Shown: positions 16,285-24,878, counted from the first letter of the stretch. The stretch is 63,947 bases of DNA from Solobacterium sp. UBA3691 (GCA_002372175.1 DFIS01000017.1:1-63947), one strand, 5' to 3'. Notes: generated by a model not told the origin, from the sequence alone. Program-made: numbers and translations.

Positions 16285-17129
16285 CAGATCTCCAGTTCAC
16301 GGTCATAGAGCGGGAAATCTCCCCTGACCGCCTTGTTTTCAAGATCTTCGCTGTAATAGAACGAAACGACCTGACGCTCTCTGGCAAAAGGTACTGCCAG
16401 TTCTGCCACTCTATCCAGCAGAGCATTGTCTTTCTTATCTGCTTCCACGATCAGCGCAAAGGCACTTCTGATGCCGACATTCATCTGCTTGAGCCAGACT
16501 CTGCTGATCTCCGGAATACTGCGGCACTGCTCGTATACTTCATTGGCAAGGGCTGTCGGATACGTTGCCGGCTCCGAGAAAGACGCATTTTCAGGTACTG
16601 TACCGTTCTTCAGTTCGCTCTCCTGCACAGGTTCCTTCGGTGTTTCGCCTTCACCGGTCAGTCTGCAGATCAGCTCCTTCGGCAGGAACATCCCGTCACT
16701 CTTGGGATTCACCGCCAGACCTTCTGCCGCATTGTTGGCATCCATGAACATCCTTGCATAGTCACGGATCGTACGTACGATATACTGCAGATTGCCTTCC
16801 TGATCGATTGGCAGCTTCCTGGCCTCATCAAAATCCGTAAAAGCCGGGAAGAATGTCTTATTCTGATCGGTATTGATCAGGACATACTTGATACCGGTAT
16901 TGGAAGGCATGTTTATCCTTCCGTTCTGGTCAGGACGCAGATCTGCACTGAAAATGACCGGTGCCAGAAGCTTGGCACTGCTGAGAGCCTCAAACAGCTT
17001 TACTTCGTTTGCCGGTGTCCGTGCCGCCTTCAGTTCTTCAAGAGCTTTTTTCAGCTCGGGATTGGTGATCGGCCGATTCTGGTTCGGCTTATTCTGATTT
17101 GTTTTTTTCTTTTTCTTCTTATTTGCCAT
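16284..17129 (-). CDS. SseB-like protein
   Basis: This 281-residue protein has a lysine/asparagine-rich N-terminal tail (MANKKKKKKTNQNK) and then an SseB-type domain around residues 50-140 (VIFSADLRPDQ, YVLINTDQNKTFFPAFTD). A C-terminal SseB-like domain follows (EISRVWLKQMNVGIRSAFALIVE, then VSFYYSEDLENKAV). SseB was named for enhanced serine sensitivity in E. coli and its biochemical role is not settled. No membrane segment is visible. It is co-translated with the GNAT-pyrophosphatase fusion. Confidence 0.75.
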   Translation of the reverse strand: MANKKKKKKTNQNKPNQNRPITNPELKKALEELKAARTPANEVKLFEALSSAKLLAPVIFSADLRPDQNGRINMPSNTGIKYVLINTDQNKTFFPAFTDFDEARKLPIDQEGNLQYIVRTIRDYARMFMDANNAAEGLAVNPKSDGMFLPKELICRLTGEGETPKEPVQESELKNGTVPENASFSEPATYPTALANEVYEQCRSIPEISRVWLKQMNVGIRSAFALIVEADKKDNALLDRVAELAVPFARERQVVSFYYSEDLENKAVRGDFPLYDRELEI

Positions 17130-17200
17130 AACTGTCTCCGGGTATTATTATAACAATTCTTCGTGAGAATGATTATAATTGTTACGATGGGAGGATGTCT

Positions 17201-17761
17201 ATGAAATCTGTCAAATGGAATTCCCCGGTAGTACTAAGCTTTGCCTTGATCAGCGGTCTTGCGCTTATTCTGAATATCCTGACCGCAGGTGCCAGCAACC
17301 GGCTCGTCTTCAGTGTATATAAGGGATCCCTTACCGATCCTCTGTTCTATGTACGTCTGTTTACACACGTGCTGGGTCATATGAATTTCAGTCACTACAC
17401 CAACAATATGATCCTGTTTCTGATGGTCGGTCCCCTGCTTGAGGAAAAATACGGCAGCCGGTGCTTTCTCGAGATCATTGCTGTTACAGCATTCGTTACC
17501 GGTCTGATCCACGTCCTGCTGCCGTCAGGAACGATGCTTCTGGGGGCCAGCGGTGTTGACTTTGCCCTGATCATTCTGGCTTCGATCACGGGTACACGGA
17601 AAGCCGGTGAGATCCCGATGACGCTGATCATTGTTGCCCTGATCTATATCGGCCAGCAGGTCTATGAGGGCGTCTTTGCGGCAGATAACATCTCGCAGCT
17701 GACACATATTATCGGCGGTCTTGTCGGTGCCTTCTGCGGCATGTATCTGAGCAGGCAATAA
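17201..17761 (+). CDS. Rhomboid-family intramembrane serine protease
   Basis: This 186-residue protein has about six membrane helices. The catalytic dyad is visible: serine in LLGASGVDFAL and histidine in LTHIIGGLVGAFCG. The early HVLGHMNFSHYTNNM segment is the typical rhomboid HxxxHxxxN region. The start at 17201 is chosen over an ATG at 17195 because GGGAGGA lies a normal distance upstream of the second one. A TATAAT box lies upstream within a set of nested inverted repeats (about 17150-17186) shared with the divergent SseB-like gene. The substrate is unknown. Confidence 0.88.
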   Translation: MKSVKWNSPVVLSFALISGLALILNILTAGASNRLVFSVYKGSLTDPLFYVRLFTHVLGHMNFSHYTNNMILFLMVGPLLEEKYGSRCFLEIIAVTAFVTGLIHVLLPSGTMLLGASGVDFALIILASITGTRKAGEIPMTLIIVALIYIGQQVYEGVFAADNISQLTHIIGGLVGAFCGMYLSRQ

Positions 17762-17845
17762 TTCAGGTGTTTTTACCTTCATGTTCACCTGAAGTTCACA
17801 TTCGGAATCTATAGTATAAACGTAAGCAATAAAGGAGGCTTTGAT

Positions 17846-19240
17846 ATGAGTGAAAACATGAATAACGAAAAGTTTGAAGATATCAATGCTGAAAATAAAG
17901 AAGCAGTATCTTCCCCGGAGCTGACGGCACCTGCACCGCAGACCGCAGCCGAAGAAACCATACAGACTCTTGAGCAGCATGCTGAAGAGATGCAGAAAAC
18001 ATACGCGGAGACAGAACCTGAAAGACCGGCACCCGAGCTCACGCTGAAGGCTGAACCGGCACCGGCTGCTCCGGCTGCCCCTGCCGAAGAGAAAAAGGAA
18101 AAGAAGACACACCCTGTGCTGATCTGGGCGCTGAGCGGTCTGATCGGTCTTGCCGGAGGTTTTGGCGGCGGCTATCTTGCGGCAAGTACTTTTGCCAAAA
18201 ATGCCGAGCCGACGATCATCTATCAGGAACCGGAAAAGCAGTCCGAAGATGAAACACCGGTAACACCGATACCGCAGGCTGTAACTTCATCAGGTCTTTC
18301 GATCAAGGAGATCGCGGCCAAGGCTGCCCCGAGTGTTGTCGAGATCGTCGTTGAAGCAGAGACCCAGTCCTACGGCTTCTGGGGCGGTACATATATCGCC
18401 AAAGGTGCCGGCAGCGGTGTCATCCTGAGCTCCGACGGTTATATCATCACCAATAATCACGTCGTTGAAAACGCCCAGAGCATCACCGTTACCACATATG
18501 ACGGCAAGGAATATCCGGCAACTCTGGTCGGTACCGACAAGAAGATGGATATCGGTGTGATCAAGATCGATGCCAGCGGCCTGACACCGGCAGTGATCGG
18601 TGATTCCTCCGTTCTCGAAGTCGGTGATCTGACCGTCGTTATCGGCAATCCTCTCGGTACGTTAGGTGGCACCGTCACCAACGGTATCGTCTCCGCCACA
18701 AACCGTGAGATCGTTATTGACAACGAAGCCATGAACCTGATCCAGACCAATGCGGCCATCAACAACGGCAACAGCGGCGGCGGTATGTTCGATGCCTACG
18801 GCAATCTGATCGGTATCGTCAATGCCAAGGACTCCGGACTGACCAACAGCGGCGCAACGATCGACGGACTTGGATTTGCCATCCCGATCAATGATGCGAT
18901 GGATGTTGCCCAGGAACTGATCGAATACGGTACTGTAACCAACAGACCGATGATCGGTGTCAATCTCTCTACCCTTTCCTATGACCGCGGACAGTACAAA
19001 GCGGGATTATACATCGCTGATGTCATGAGCGGATACGGTGCTGAAAAAGCCGGTCTGCAGGCATACGACAGGATCGTCAAGGCTGACGGAACCGACATTG
19101 CCACATACACGGATCTCTCGCGCATCATGCGTTCCAAGAAGATCGGTGATACGATCGTGCTGACGATCGAACGTGACGGCAAGACATTCGATGTGACAGT
19201 GGATCTGATCGAGCATACCGAGGACACGATCCAGGGTTAA
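17846..19240 (+). CDS. HtrA/DegP-type membrane-anchored serine protease
   Basis: The 464 residues comprise a long cytoplasmic Glu/Pro/Ala-rich tail (1-88), one membrane helix (91-117), an extracytoplasmic trypsin-like domain and one PDZ domain (about 375-455). The catalytic triad is complete: His205 in ITNNHVVENA, Asp235 in KKMDIGVIKID and Ser310 in NNGNSGGGMFD. HtrA proteases degrade or refold misfolded exported proteins. AAAGGAGG sets the start. It stands alone between a rhomboid gene and a bidirectional terminator. Confidence 0.95.
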   Translation: MSENMNNEKFEDINAENKEAVSSPELTAPAPQTAAEETIQTLEQHAEEMQKTYAETEPERPAPELTLKAEPAPAAPAAPAEEKKEKKTHPVLIWALSGLIGLAGGFGGGYLAASTFAKNAEPTIIYQEPEKQSEDETPVTPIPQAVTSSGLSIKEIAAKAAPSVVEIVVEAETQSYGFWGGTYIAKGAGSGVILSSDGYIITNNHVVENAQSITVTTYDGKEYPATLVGTDKKMDIGVIKIDASGLTPAVIGDSSVLEVGDLTVVIGNPLGTLGGTVTNGIVSATNREIVIDNEAMNLIQTNAAINNGNSGGGMFDAYGNLIGIVNAKDSGLTNSGATIDGLGFAIPINDAMDVAQELIEYGTVTNRPMIGVNLSTLSYDRGQYKAGLYIADVMSGYGAEKAGLQAYDRIVKADGTDIATYTDLSRIMRSKKIGDTIVLTIERDGKTFDVTVDLIEHTEDTIQG

Positions 19241-19248
19241 ACACACAC

Positions 19249-19288
19249 AAAAAGGAAGGATCATCCCGAGGATATATCCTTCCTTTTT
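19249..19288. terminator. Bidirectional terminator between htrA and the oxidoreductase operon
   Basis: The 13-base arms AAAAAGGAAGGAT (19249-19261) and ATCCTTCCTTTTT (19276-19288) form a strong hairpin with T-runs on both strands. It serves the convergent htrA gene and the glpO-like operon. Confidence 0.85.
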
Positions 19289-19299
19289 ACATGCCTGTT

Positions 19300-19665
19300 T
19301 TATCTTTCGGCCATCGAACGGGATGCGATCACATCGGCGCCTGTGCCCAGCAGATCATGGATGATCACCTGATCCATCGTGATCGGTGCTCTGACACTGA
19401 CCCTGCGGATCTCTTTCATCGCATCTTCCATCATGGACAGCGGGATCTCAGCTGAAGTGATGACCGGCAGTACCCTGTGCTGACCGTTCTCCACCGTGAC
19501 CGTGGATGTCAGGATACGCATCGGACAGATACTCTCCTGTTCAGCGTATTTTTTTCCGCGCGGACACTGGTTGCCGGTAACCGAAATGACCGTATTTCCT
19601 TCCAGCTGTACACGCACACGGCATCCCATCGGACAGTTTACACAGATGAGTTCTTTTTCTTCCAT
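19300..19665 (-). CDS. DUF1667 cysteine-rich protein
   Basis: This 121-residue protein has an N-terminal cluster CVNCPMGCRVRV (8-19) and a later CPRGKKYAEQE, suggesting an iron-sulphur or zinc site. DUF1667 proteins are nearly always encoded with two FAD-dependent oxidoreductases in anaerobic glycerol-3-phosphate dehydrogenase-like operons, as here. It is the last gene, two bases after the preceding stop. An electron-transfer role within a three-protein complex is an inference from this constant context. Confidence 0.9.
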   Translation of the reverse strand: MEEKELICVNCPMGCRVRVQLEGNTVISVTGNQCPRGKKYAEQESICPMRILTSTVTVENGQHRVLPVITSAEIPLSMMEDAMKEIRRVSVRAPITMDQVIIHDLLGTGADVIASRSMAER

Positions 19666-19667
19666 AC

Positions 19668-20918
19668 TTATGCCTCCGTCACCTCAATGGTGATATCTCC
19701 CTCAAGTTCATCAAGCATCTTTTCCGTCAGCGGCAGCTGTTCCATCACCGAAGGCATCAGCTTTCTCTTCTTCAGTGTACGCAGGACCTTGTCTCCGCTC
19801 TTCATCGTGATCTGTGCTGTTTCAAAGTTCTGTCTGACCCGGAAGAAGAAATCCACACGATGATCGCATGAGGCATTGATCCGGCCCGGTACGACATAGC
19901 TGACACCCTGTCCGGCAGACGCCTTGTAAATCTTATCCGATGTCTGTGTTCCCTTCAGCCAGCGTACAGCGCCGAGTGCACTGCGGGCTGCCTCCAGGGT
20001 CACAAAGTCAACCAGATCGTGGACATGAAGACCGTTTCCGCAGGCAAAGATGCCGGGTACGGATGTCATATAGTTATCATCCACAACAGGTCCCTTGGTG
20101 CGGGGATCCATCAGAATACCTGCTTCATCTGCCAGATGATTCTCCGGAATCAGACCGACACTGAGCAGCAGCGTATCAACATCAAAGTACATTTCGGTTC
20201 CGGGGATCGGCTTCAGATCACTGCCTACCTTACTGACTTCAATACGTTCCAGCCTGTCCTTACCGTAGACATGCGTCACGGTATGACTCAGATACAGAGG
20301 AATACCGAAGTCTTCAAGACACTGCTTGATGTTTCTCGGCAGACCGTTGGAATACGGCATCAGCTCCGCTACACCGTAGACCTTTGCGCCTTCAAGCGTC
20401 ATACGTCTGGCCATGATCAGTCCGATATCACCGGATCCGAGGATGAATACATTTCTGCCGGTCAGATATCCGTCTATATTCAGATATCTCTGTGCCTGTC
20501 CTGCAGTATAGATACCGGCAGGTCTTTCACCGGGGATCTCTACAGCACCTCTGCTTCTTTCGTAACAGCCGACCGCCAGAATCACAACATCAGCACTGAC
20601 CGTCACATACCCTTCTTCAGGATTGACATACGTTACTTCCCGTCTGTCATTGAGTCCTGTAACCATCGTACCGCAGAGAACTCTGACGTTCAGTTCTTCT
20701 GCCTTACGGATAAATCTCTCCGCATATGCGGGTCCGCTGAGCTGTTCCTTGAACGTCTGCAGACCGAATCCGTTATGGATGCACTGCTGCAGGATACCGC
20801 CTGCCTCCGCATCCTTCTCCAGCACCAGGATATCTTCTATACCGTTTTCCTTCAGCGTTACAGCCGCGGAGAGTCCTGCGCTGCCGCCGCCGATGATCAC
20901 TGCCTGATAATGTCTCAT
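19668..20918 (-). CDS. FAD/NAD(P)-dependent oxidoreductase of the glpO-like operon
   Basis: This 416-residue flavoprotein has an N-terminal FAD dinucleotide fold (AVIIGGGSAGLSAAVTLKE) and a second fold for NAD(P)H (NVFILGSGDIGLIMARRM). CIHNGFGLQTF follows the FAD motif, a pair often seen in glycerol-3-phosphate dehydrogenase-associated subunits. Its ATG shares bases with the stop of the upstream dehydrogenase, so the two are translationally coupled. The probable role is passing electrons from the dehydrogenase subunit to NAD(P) or another carrier. Confidence 0.88.
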   Translation of the reverse strand: MRHYQAVIIGGGSAGLSAAVTLKENGIEDILVLEKDAEAGGILQQCIHNGFGLQTFKEQLSGPAYAERFIRKAEELNVRVLCGTMVTGLNDRREVTYVNPEEGYVTVSADVVILAVGCYERSRGAVEIPGERPAGIYTAGQAQRYLNIDGYLTGRNVFILGSGDIGLIMARRMTLEGAKVYGVAELMPYSNGLPRNIKQCLEDFGIPLYLSHTVTHVYGKDRLERIEVSKVGSDLKPIPGTEMYFDVDTLLLSVGLIPENHLADEAGILMDPRTKGPVVDDNYMTSVPGIFACGNGLHVHDLVDFVTLEAARSALGAVRWLKGTQTSDKIYKASAGQGVSYVVPGRINASCDHRVDFFFRVRQNFETAQITMKSGDKVLRTLKKRKLMPSVMEQLPLTEKMLDELEGDITIEVTEA

Positions 20919-22345
20919 TATCTGTTCTCACTTTCCAGGATCCGTGATGCTTTCGAATCCAATACGATATCCAGTGGTGATATACCAAGCTCTCTGGCCA
21001 GAATATCCAGCACCCGGGGTTCGCAGAAACCTCCCTGGCATCTGCCCATGCCAGGTCTTACCCGTTTCTTGACACCCTTGACAGTATGCGCGCCGCAGGT
21101 ACGGTGTATCGCGTCAATGATCTCACCTTCGCTGATCTGCTCACAGCGGCAGATGATCCTGCCGTACGCCGGGTTTTCCCTGATCACTTCCGCCCGTTCT
21201 TCATCCGTAAGCTCAGCCATGACCAGCGGACGTTTCCTCGTCATCACCGCATCAGGATCCTTCTCCAGTGTCAGTGACTTACTGAGGATCTCATTAATAA
21301 TATATTCAGAGATCGCCGGTGCACTTGCCAGTCCCGGTGACTCCACACATGCCGCAAAGATAAACCCCGGAGCATCTTCACATTCCCGTATGACAAAATC
21401 ATGCGTAGATCCGGAGGGACGCAGACCGGCAAAATTACGGATCACATATCTATACGGCACATTCTTCATGGTCTTGTTCAGATCGGCTCTGACACTGTCC
21501 AGACCTTTGAATGTCGTACTTGTATCATCGAGTGCCTGTACAGGATCGGAAGTCGGTCCCAGCAGTGTATTGCCGTAGACTGTCGGTACGGCCAGCACAC
21601 CCTTGCCCTTGACACCGGGCACCGGGAAAACGATATGTTTGACATATTCGACCTGATGATCGAGGACAAAGTATTCGCCCTTTCTTGGCTGAATCGTAAA
21701 GCCGGGATCTTCGCATACCATACGGGCGATCTTACCCGCTCCGGTACCTGCAGCATCGATCACATATCTTGTTTCTATATCACCATGATCTGTATGCAGG
21801 ATATAACTGTTTTCCGTTCTCGTAATATCCCTGACCTCGGTATTCAGCATCAGATCGGCACCGTTGTTTACCGCTGTTTCGGCACAGGCAATGGCGATCT
21901 CCCACGGGTAAACGACAGCAGTCGTCGGGAATGACAGCACCTTAGTGACATCATCGCCGAGATTCGGTTCCTGACAGCGGGCTTCATCACCGCTGAGATA
22001 AACATTTTCAATTCCCCGTTCATCTGCTCTCTGCTTCAGTACCGCCAGTGTCTTTTCCTCATCATCTCCGCACGCTGCGACATATGCGCCGACGACCTTG
22101 CGAAGACAGCCGAGATCCTGATAGATCTTCTCATACATACGGGCACCGCGGACGTTCATGCGGGCTTTCATGGTTCCGTCTTCAGGGTCATACCCGGTGT
22201 GGATGATCGCGGAATTTGCCATTGTCGCACCATTCGCAATATCATTTTCACGGTCAACAAGCGCAAGACGAAGACGATATCCTGAAAGATCCCTAGCCAG
22301 CATCGTACCAACGATTCCGGCACCAATGATCACGATATCATACAT
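20918..22345 (-). CDS. Anaerobic glycerol-3-phosphate dehydrogenase-like FAD oxidoreductase with a BFD iron-sulphur domain
   Basis: This is a 475-residue protein. It starts with the FAD-binding MYDIVIIGAGIVGTMLARDL and carries a DAO-type fold. A C-terminal BFD-like [2Fe-2S] domain has cysteines at ICRCEQ and GRCQGGFC (about 395-435). The start at 22345 follows AACAGGAGA; 110 in-frame codons upstream read through the neighbour's repeat region and are not real. It is the first gene of a three-gene unit with the second flavoprotein and DUF1667. Oxidation of glycerol-3-phosphate is likely, though related enzymes act on other 2-hydroxyacids. Confidence 0.85.
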   Translation of the reverse strand: MYDIVIIGAGIVGTMLARDLSGYRLRLALVDRENDIANGATMANSAIIHTGYDPEDGTMKARMNVRGARMYEKIYQDLGCLRKVVGAYVAACGDDEEKTLAVLKQRADERGIENVYLSGDEARCQEPNLGDDVTKVLSFPTTAVVYPWEIAIACAETAVNNGADLMLNTEVRDITRTENSYILHTDHGDIETRYVIDAAGTGAGKIARMVCEDPGFTIQPRKGEYFVLDHQVEYVKHIVFPVPGVKGKGVLAVPTVYGNTLLGPTSDPVQALDDTSTTFKGLDSVRADLNKTMKNVPYRYVIRNFAGLRPSGSTHDFVIRECEDAPGFIFAACVESPGLASAPAISEYIINEILSKSLTLEKDPDAVMTRKRPLVMAELTDEERAEVIRENPAYGRIICRCEQISEGEIIDAIHRTCGAHTVKGVKKRVRPGMGRCQGGFCEPRVLDILARELGISPLDIVLDSKASRILESENR

Positions 22346-22414
22346 AACTATTGTTCTCCTGTTATTTCTGTACACCATTATAGCACCAACACTCATATAC
22401 TGCTGTGTAAAGTA

Positions 22415-22438
22415 AATGAGCGGTGAATACCGCTCATT
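22415..22438 (-). terminator. Terminator of the SGNH hydrolase gene
   Basis: AATGAGCGGT and ACCGCTCATT pair around a four-base loop. On the minus strand the stem follows the SGNH stop within five bases and leads into TACTTT. Confidence 0.75.
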
Positions 22439-22442
22439 GCTT

Positions 22443-24011
22443 TCATTCAGACGTTTGTTCCGGGGTCTGCTCGGGTGTCGGTTCCGGTACCGGTGTCGGA
22501 TAGACGCAGTTGGCGCCATCCCAGGTGCCGCCGTTTTGTGCACACTGTTCAGCCGGGCTTGGCGGATAGATGCAGGTGCTGCCATCCCAGGTGCCGCCGT
22601 TCTGCGCACACTGTTCAGCCGGGCTTGGCGGATATACACAAGTACTGCCGTCCCAGGTGCCGCCGTTCTGCGCACACTGGGCTGCCGGATCAGGCGTTGC
22701 CGGCTGTTCCGGGGTCGGCGTCGGTGCAGGCGTAGGTGTCGGGGTCGGGGTTACTTCCGGCGTAGGTGTCGGGGTTAGTTCCGGTGTCGGTGTCGGCGTC
22801 GTTTCGGGACTGCCGGTCGGTTCCGGTGAAGCTGTCTGACTCTCTGTCACTTTACAGCCGCCTTTGCCATCAGGCTCCGTACCTGCCGGACACTGATCCA
22901 CACAAGTATTCTCATGCCAGTATTTCTTTGCGGCATTGCAGCCTTTTTTGGTCGTTGTATCCGGCGTCTTTTCGTTCTTCGGTGTCTCTTCCGGAGTTTC
23001 TTCCGGTGTCGCTGTCGGAGCCGGTTCTTCACCGCCCTCCTTACCGGTAAACTCTTCTTCATTCAGAGGATTGATCCTGATCAGACCATCCGGCACACCG
23101 ATCACAGAAGGTACCGCTGCCAGCGGTTTCGGTCTGTCATCTTCGGTAATATACGCATGCGTGCGGATATAGTCAAACAGCGCCTGCATGCCTGCCTGCG
23201 AGAGGTGCAGTCCGTCTGTCACCAGATATCCGTCTTTGGCATACCCGTCATCCTTGTTTTTCAGGGCTTCTGCCGAATTCAGGTATTTCCACTCATTCTT
23301 CTCGCACATGGCCGCGATCGCCTTGTTGTAGGCATCGATCTGCGTCATTGAAACATTGATATAATCTCTGCGGCGGGAAACCGGCGGAATTGAGTTAATA
23401 ATGATATCTACCGAAGGATAGGCATTTTCGATAGCCTTGATCTGTTTCGTATACCGGTCAATAAAGGATGTCGCATCCGTAGAGGTACCGTTGAGATTGT
23501 TTGTCCCGAAGGTGATGATGACTCTTTCCGGCTGCAGCGCCTTGACCGCCATCGGCATCGTCAGTCTGCCCATCGATGTATCAAGACAGGCCAGTGAGGA
23601 GATCGCGTCAATACCCATACCGACGACCCCGATCGTATTTGTCCGGGAAGTAAAGGTCTTGCCGTCCTTATTCAACGTACGCAGAAATCTTGCGGTATTG
23701 GAATCACCGATAAACAACGTACTGTCTATATATTCCTGTCCGGCATCTTTGGTTTCCGGCAGGATCGTTCCGGTAAATTCCTCAGAAGTGATCTCGTTCT
23801 CCTTGGCATCATATTTTTCTTCAACTACCGGCGGCAGGCTCTCTTCCGGTTCCTGTTCTTCTTTTGCCGGACGTGAGCCTATTCCTATGATCAGGCCGAA
23901 TACCAGTAATACTGCCAGAACCGTGATCACGGCTGCGTATATTACCGGGGACTGTTTTTTCTTTTTTACATTTTTGGATACTTTTCTGGGTTTTTGTGTT
24001 TCTTCGCTCAT
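22443..24011 (-). CDS. Membrane-anchored SGNH/GDSL hydrolase with cysteine repeats
   Basis: This 522-residue protein has a lysine-rich cytoplasmic start and one membrane helix (about 25-47). An extracellular SGNH hydrolase domain covers about 95-290: FIGDSNTARF carries the nucleophile Ser, GTNN is block III, and DGLHLSQAG holds the Asp/His pair. After it comes a Thr/Pro/Glu-rich stalk (TPTPTPE runs) and three 22-residue repeats of the type AEQCAQNGGTWDGSTCVYPP. A related cysteine pair lies at KKGCNAAKKYWHENTC. Such repeats probably form disulphide loops that bind a wall component. Family members are esterases of cell-wall sugars; the substrate here is unknown. Confidence 0.85.
   Translation of the reverse strand: MSEETQKPRKVSKNVKKKKQSPVIYAAVITVLAVLLVFGLIIGIGSRPAKEEQEPEESLPPVVEEKYDAKENEITSEEFTGTILPETKDAGQEYIDSTLFIGDSNTARFLRTLNKDGKTFTSRTNTIGVVGMGIDAISSLACLDTSMGRLTMPMAVKALQPERVIITFGTNNLNGTSTDATSFIDRYTKQIKAIENAYPSVDIIINSIPPVSRRRDYINVSMTQIDAYNKAIAAMCEKNEWKYLNSAEALKNKDDGYAKDGYLVTDGLHLSQAGMQALFDYIRTHAYITEDDRPKPLAAVPSVIGVPDGLIRINPLNEEEFTGKEGGEEPAPTATPEETPEETPKNEKTPDTTTKKGCNAAKKYWHENTCVDQCPAGTEPDGKGGCKVTESQTASPEPTGSPETTPTPTPELTPTPTPEVTPTPTPTPAPTPTPEQPATPDPAAQCAQNGGTWDGSTCVYPPSPAEQCAQNGGTWDGSTCIYPPSPAEQCAQNGGTWDGANCVYPTPVPEPTPEQTPEQTSE
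22515..22712 (-). repeat. Three 66-base tandem repeats encoding cysteine loops
   Basis: The start of the word GCC(A/G)TCCCAGGTGCCGCC falls at 22515, 22581 and 22647, exactly 66 bases apart. Each unit encodes 22 residues with the core CAQNGGTWDG and a second cysteine five to six residues later. The DNA copies are nearly identical, so the array is recent or kept uniform by recombination and could vary in number between strains. Confidence 0.9.
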
Positions 24012-24055
24012 AGTGACTATTTTACACTATAACAGCGCCGGTTTCCAATTCAGGT

Positions 24056-24083
24056 TTGTATATCTTTACAACACATGTATAAT
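24056..24083 (+). promoter_or_regulatory. Promoter of the Sel1 gene, predicted to give a leaderless mRNA
   Basis: TTGTAT (24056-24061), a 16-base spacer and a perfect TATAAT (24078-24083). Counting seven bases on from the -10 places the start of transcription on the A of ATG 24090. No ribosome-binding site is visible. Confidence 0.65.
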
Positions 24084-24089
24084 ATTCCC

Positions 24090-24707
24090 ATGACGCAGAC
24101 AAATACAGTTAACAGCGAAGCCGATCTGCTGGCAGACATCGCGGAAGTATATTATCTCGGACTCGGAAGACAGAAAGACTACGACCGGGCTTTTCAGTAT
24201 TTCCGGAAAGCAGCTGACATGGGACATGCCTACTCTCTCGGCATGATGGGATACTTCCTTGAGAAAGGATACGGCACCGGCACAGACCTCAACGCTGCCA
24301 AGGTCTGTTATGAACAGGCTTTTGAATACGGCGATATCGAAGCCGGATGGCATCTTGGCGATCTGTACAAAAACGGTATTCCCGGCAGTCTTCCCGCCGA
24401 TGAAAGCACCGCATACAACTACTACCTTAAAACACTGCGCAGAGTCGAAGAGAACGATGATGACTGGAATGCACCGGAAGTATATCTGCGTGTCGGCAGG
24501 TGTCTCTTCCATGGTGTGGATACGGAGCCGGATGTCGCAGCCTCATACGATTATTTCATCTCTGCGATCGAAGGCTATCTTGAACGCATCGAAAGCGGTG
24601 ATCTTGCCTGCATGGAAGAACTGGATGAAGCTGAGGAATATGCCGGCATGTGTGAGAAGGAATTGAAGGTTGAAGACCGGAATACAGGAATTAATTCACC
24701 TTCATAG
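24090..24707 (+). CDS. Sel1/TPR-repeat protein
   Basis: These 205 residues contain Sel1-like helical repeats: AEVYYLGLGRQKDYDRAFQY, then MGYFLEKGYGTGTDLNAAKV, then HLGDLYKNGIP. Sel1 repeats act as protein-binding scaffolds; no enzyme domain or signal peptide is seen. An ATG at 24075 is in frame but lies upstream of the perfect -10 box, so the ATG at 24090 is preferred and the mRNA would have no leader. It is followed by a tRNA gene with its own promoter. The cellular role is unknown. Confidence 0.8.
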   Translation: MTQTNTVNSEADLLADIAEVYYLGLGRQKDYDRAFQYFRKAADMGHAYSLGMMGYFLEKGYGTGTDLNAAKVCYEQAFEYGDIEAGWHLGDLYKNGIPGSLPADESTAYNYYLKTLRRVEENDDDWNAPEVYLRVGRCLFHGVDTEPDVAASYDYFISAIEGYLERIESGDLACMEELDEAEEYAGMCEKELKVEDRNTGINSPS

Positions 24708-24735
24708 TTGCGGAATTCAAAACATGTGTTATACT
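24708..24735 (+). promoter_or_regulatory. Promoter of tRNA-Ser
   Basis: TTGCGG (24708-24713), a 16-base spacer and TATACT (24730-24735). The box ends 17 bases before the mature tRNA. Confidence 0.7.
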
Positions 24736-24752
24736 AGTTAAGCACTATCTTT

Positions 24753-24843
24753 GGAGAGATACCCAAGCGGTTGAAGGGGCGGGCTTGGAAAGCTCGTAGG
24801 TCTGTAACAGGGCGCCGGGGTTCAAATCCCCGTCTCTCCGCCA
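24753..24843 (+). tRNA. tRNA-Ser (anticodon GGA), CCA encoded
   Basis: The acceptor stem GGAGAGA pairs with TCTCTCC, then comes discriminator G and an encoded CCA. The anticodon stem CGGGC/GCTCG (one G-T pair) holds loop TTGGAAA with anticodon GGA. A long variable arm, typical of class II serine tRNAs, precedes the T-arm CGGGG/TTCAAAT/CCCCG. A promoter lies upstream and a terminator directly downstream. Confidence 0.97.
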
Positions 24844-24853
24844 GTGTAAAAGT

Positions 24854-24878
24854 AAAGGACTGCCATGCAGTCCTTTTT
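24854..24878 (+). terminator. Terminator of tRNA-Ser
   Basis: AAAGGACTGC and GCAGTCCTTT enclose a three-base loop, and the T-run extends to 24878. On the other strand the hairpin could also stop the metal ABC operon. Confidence 0.85.

Noticed and set aside
22346..22675. A 110-codon in-frame extension upstream of the glycerol-3-phosphate dehydrogenase-like gene, with repeated Ala/Pro/Arg motifs
   Set aside because: It lies opposite or beyond the SGNH gene's 66-base repeats, has no ribosome-binding site, and the FAD motif begins right at the AGGAGA-preceded ATG 22345.
22515..22712. Regular 66-base repeats as a possible CRISPR array
   Set aside because: The units are contiguous, without unique spacers, and keep a coding frame with conserved cysteines.
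22416..22839. Gly/Val- and Cys-rich frames opposite the SGNH stalk, resembling elastic or collagen-like proteins
   Set aside because: They are shadows of the Thr/Pro stalk and repeats. The minus-strand frame has the domain structure, a start and a terminator.
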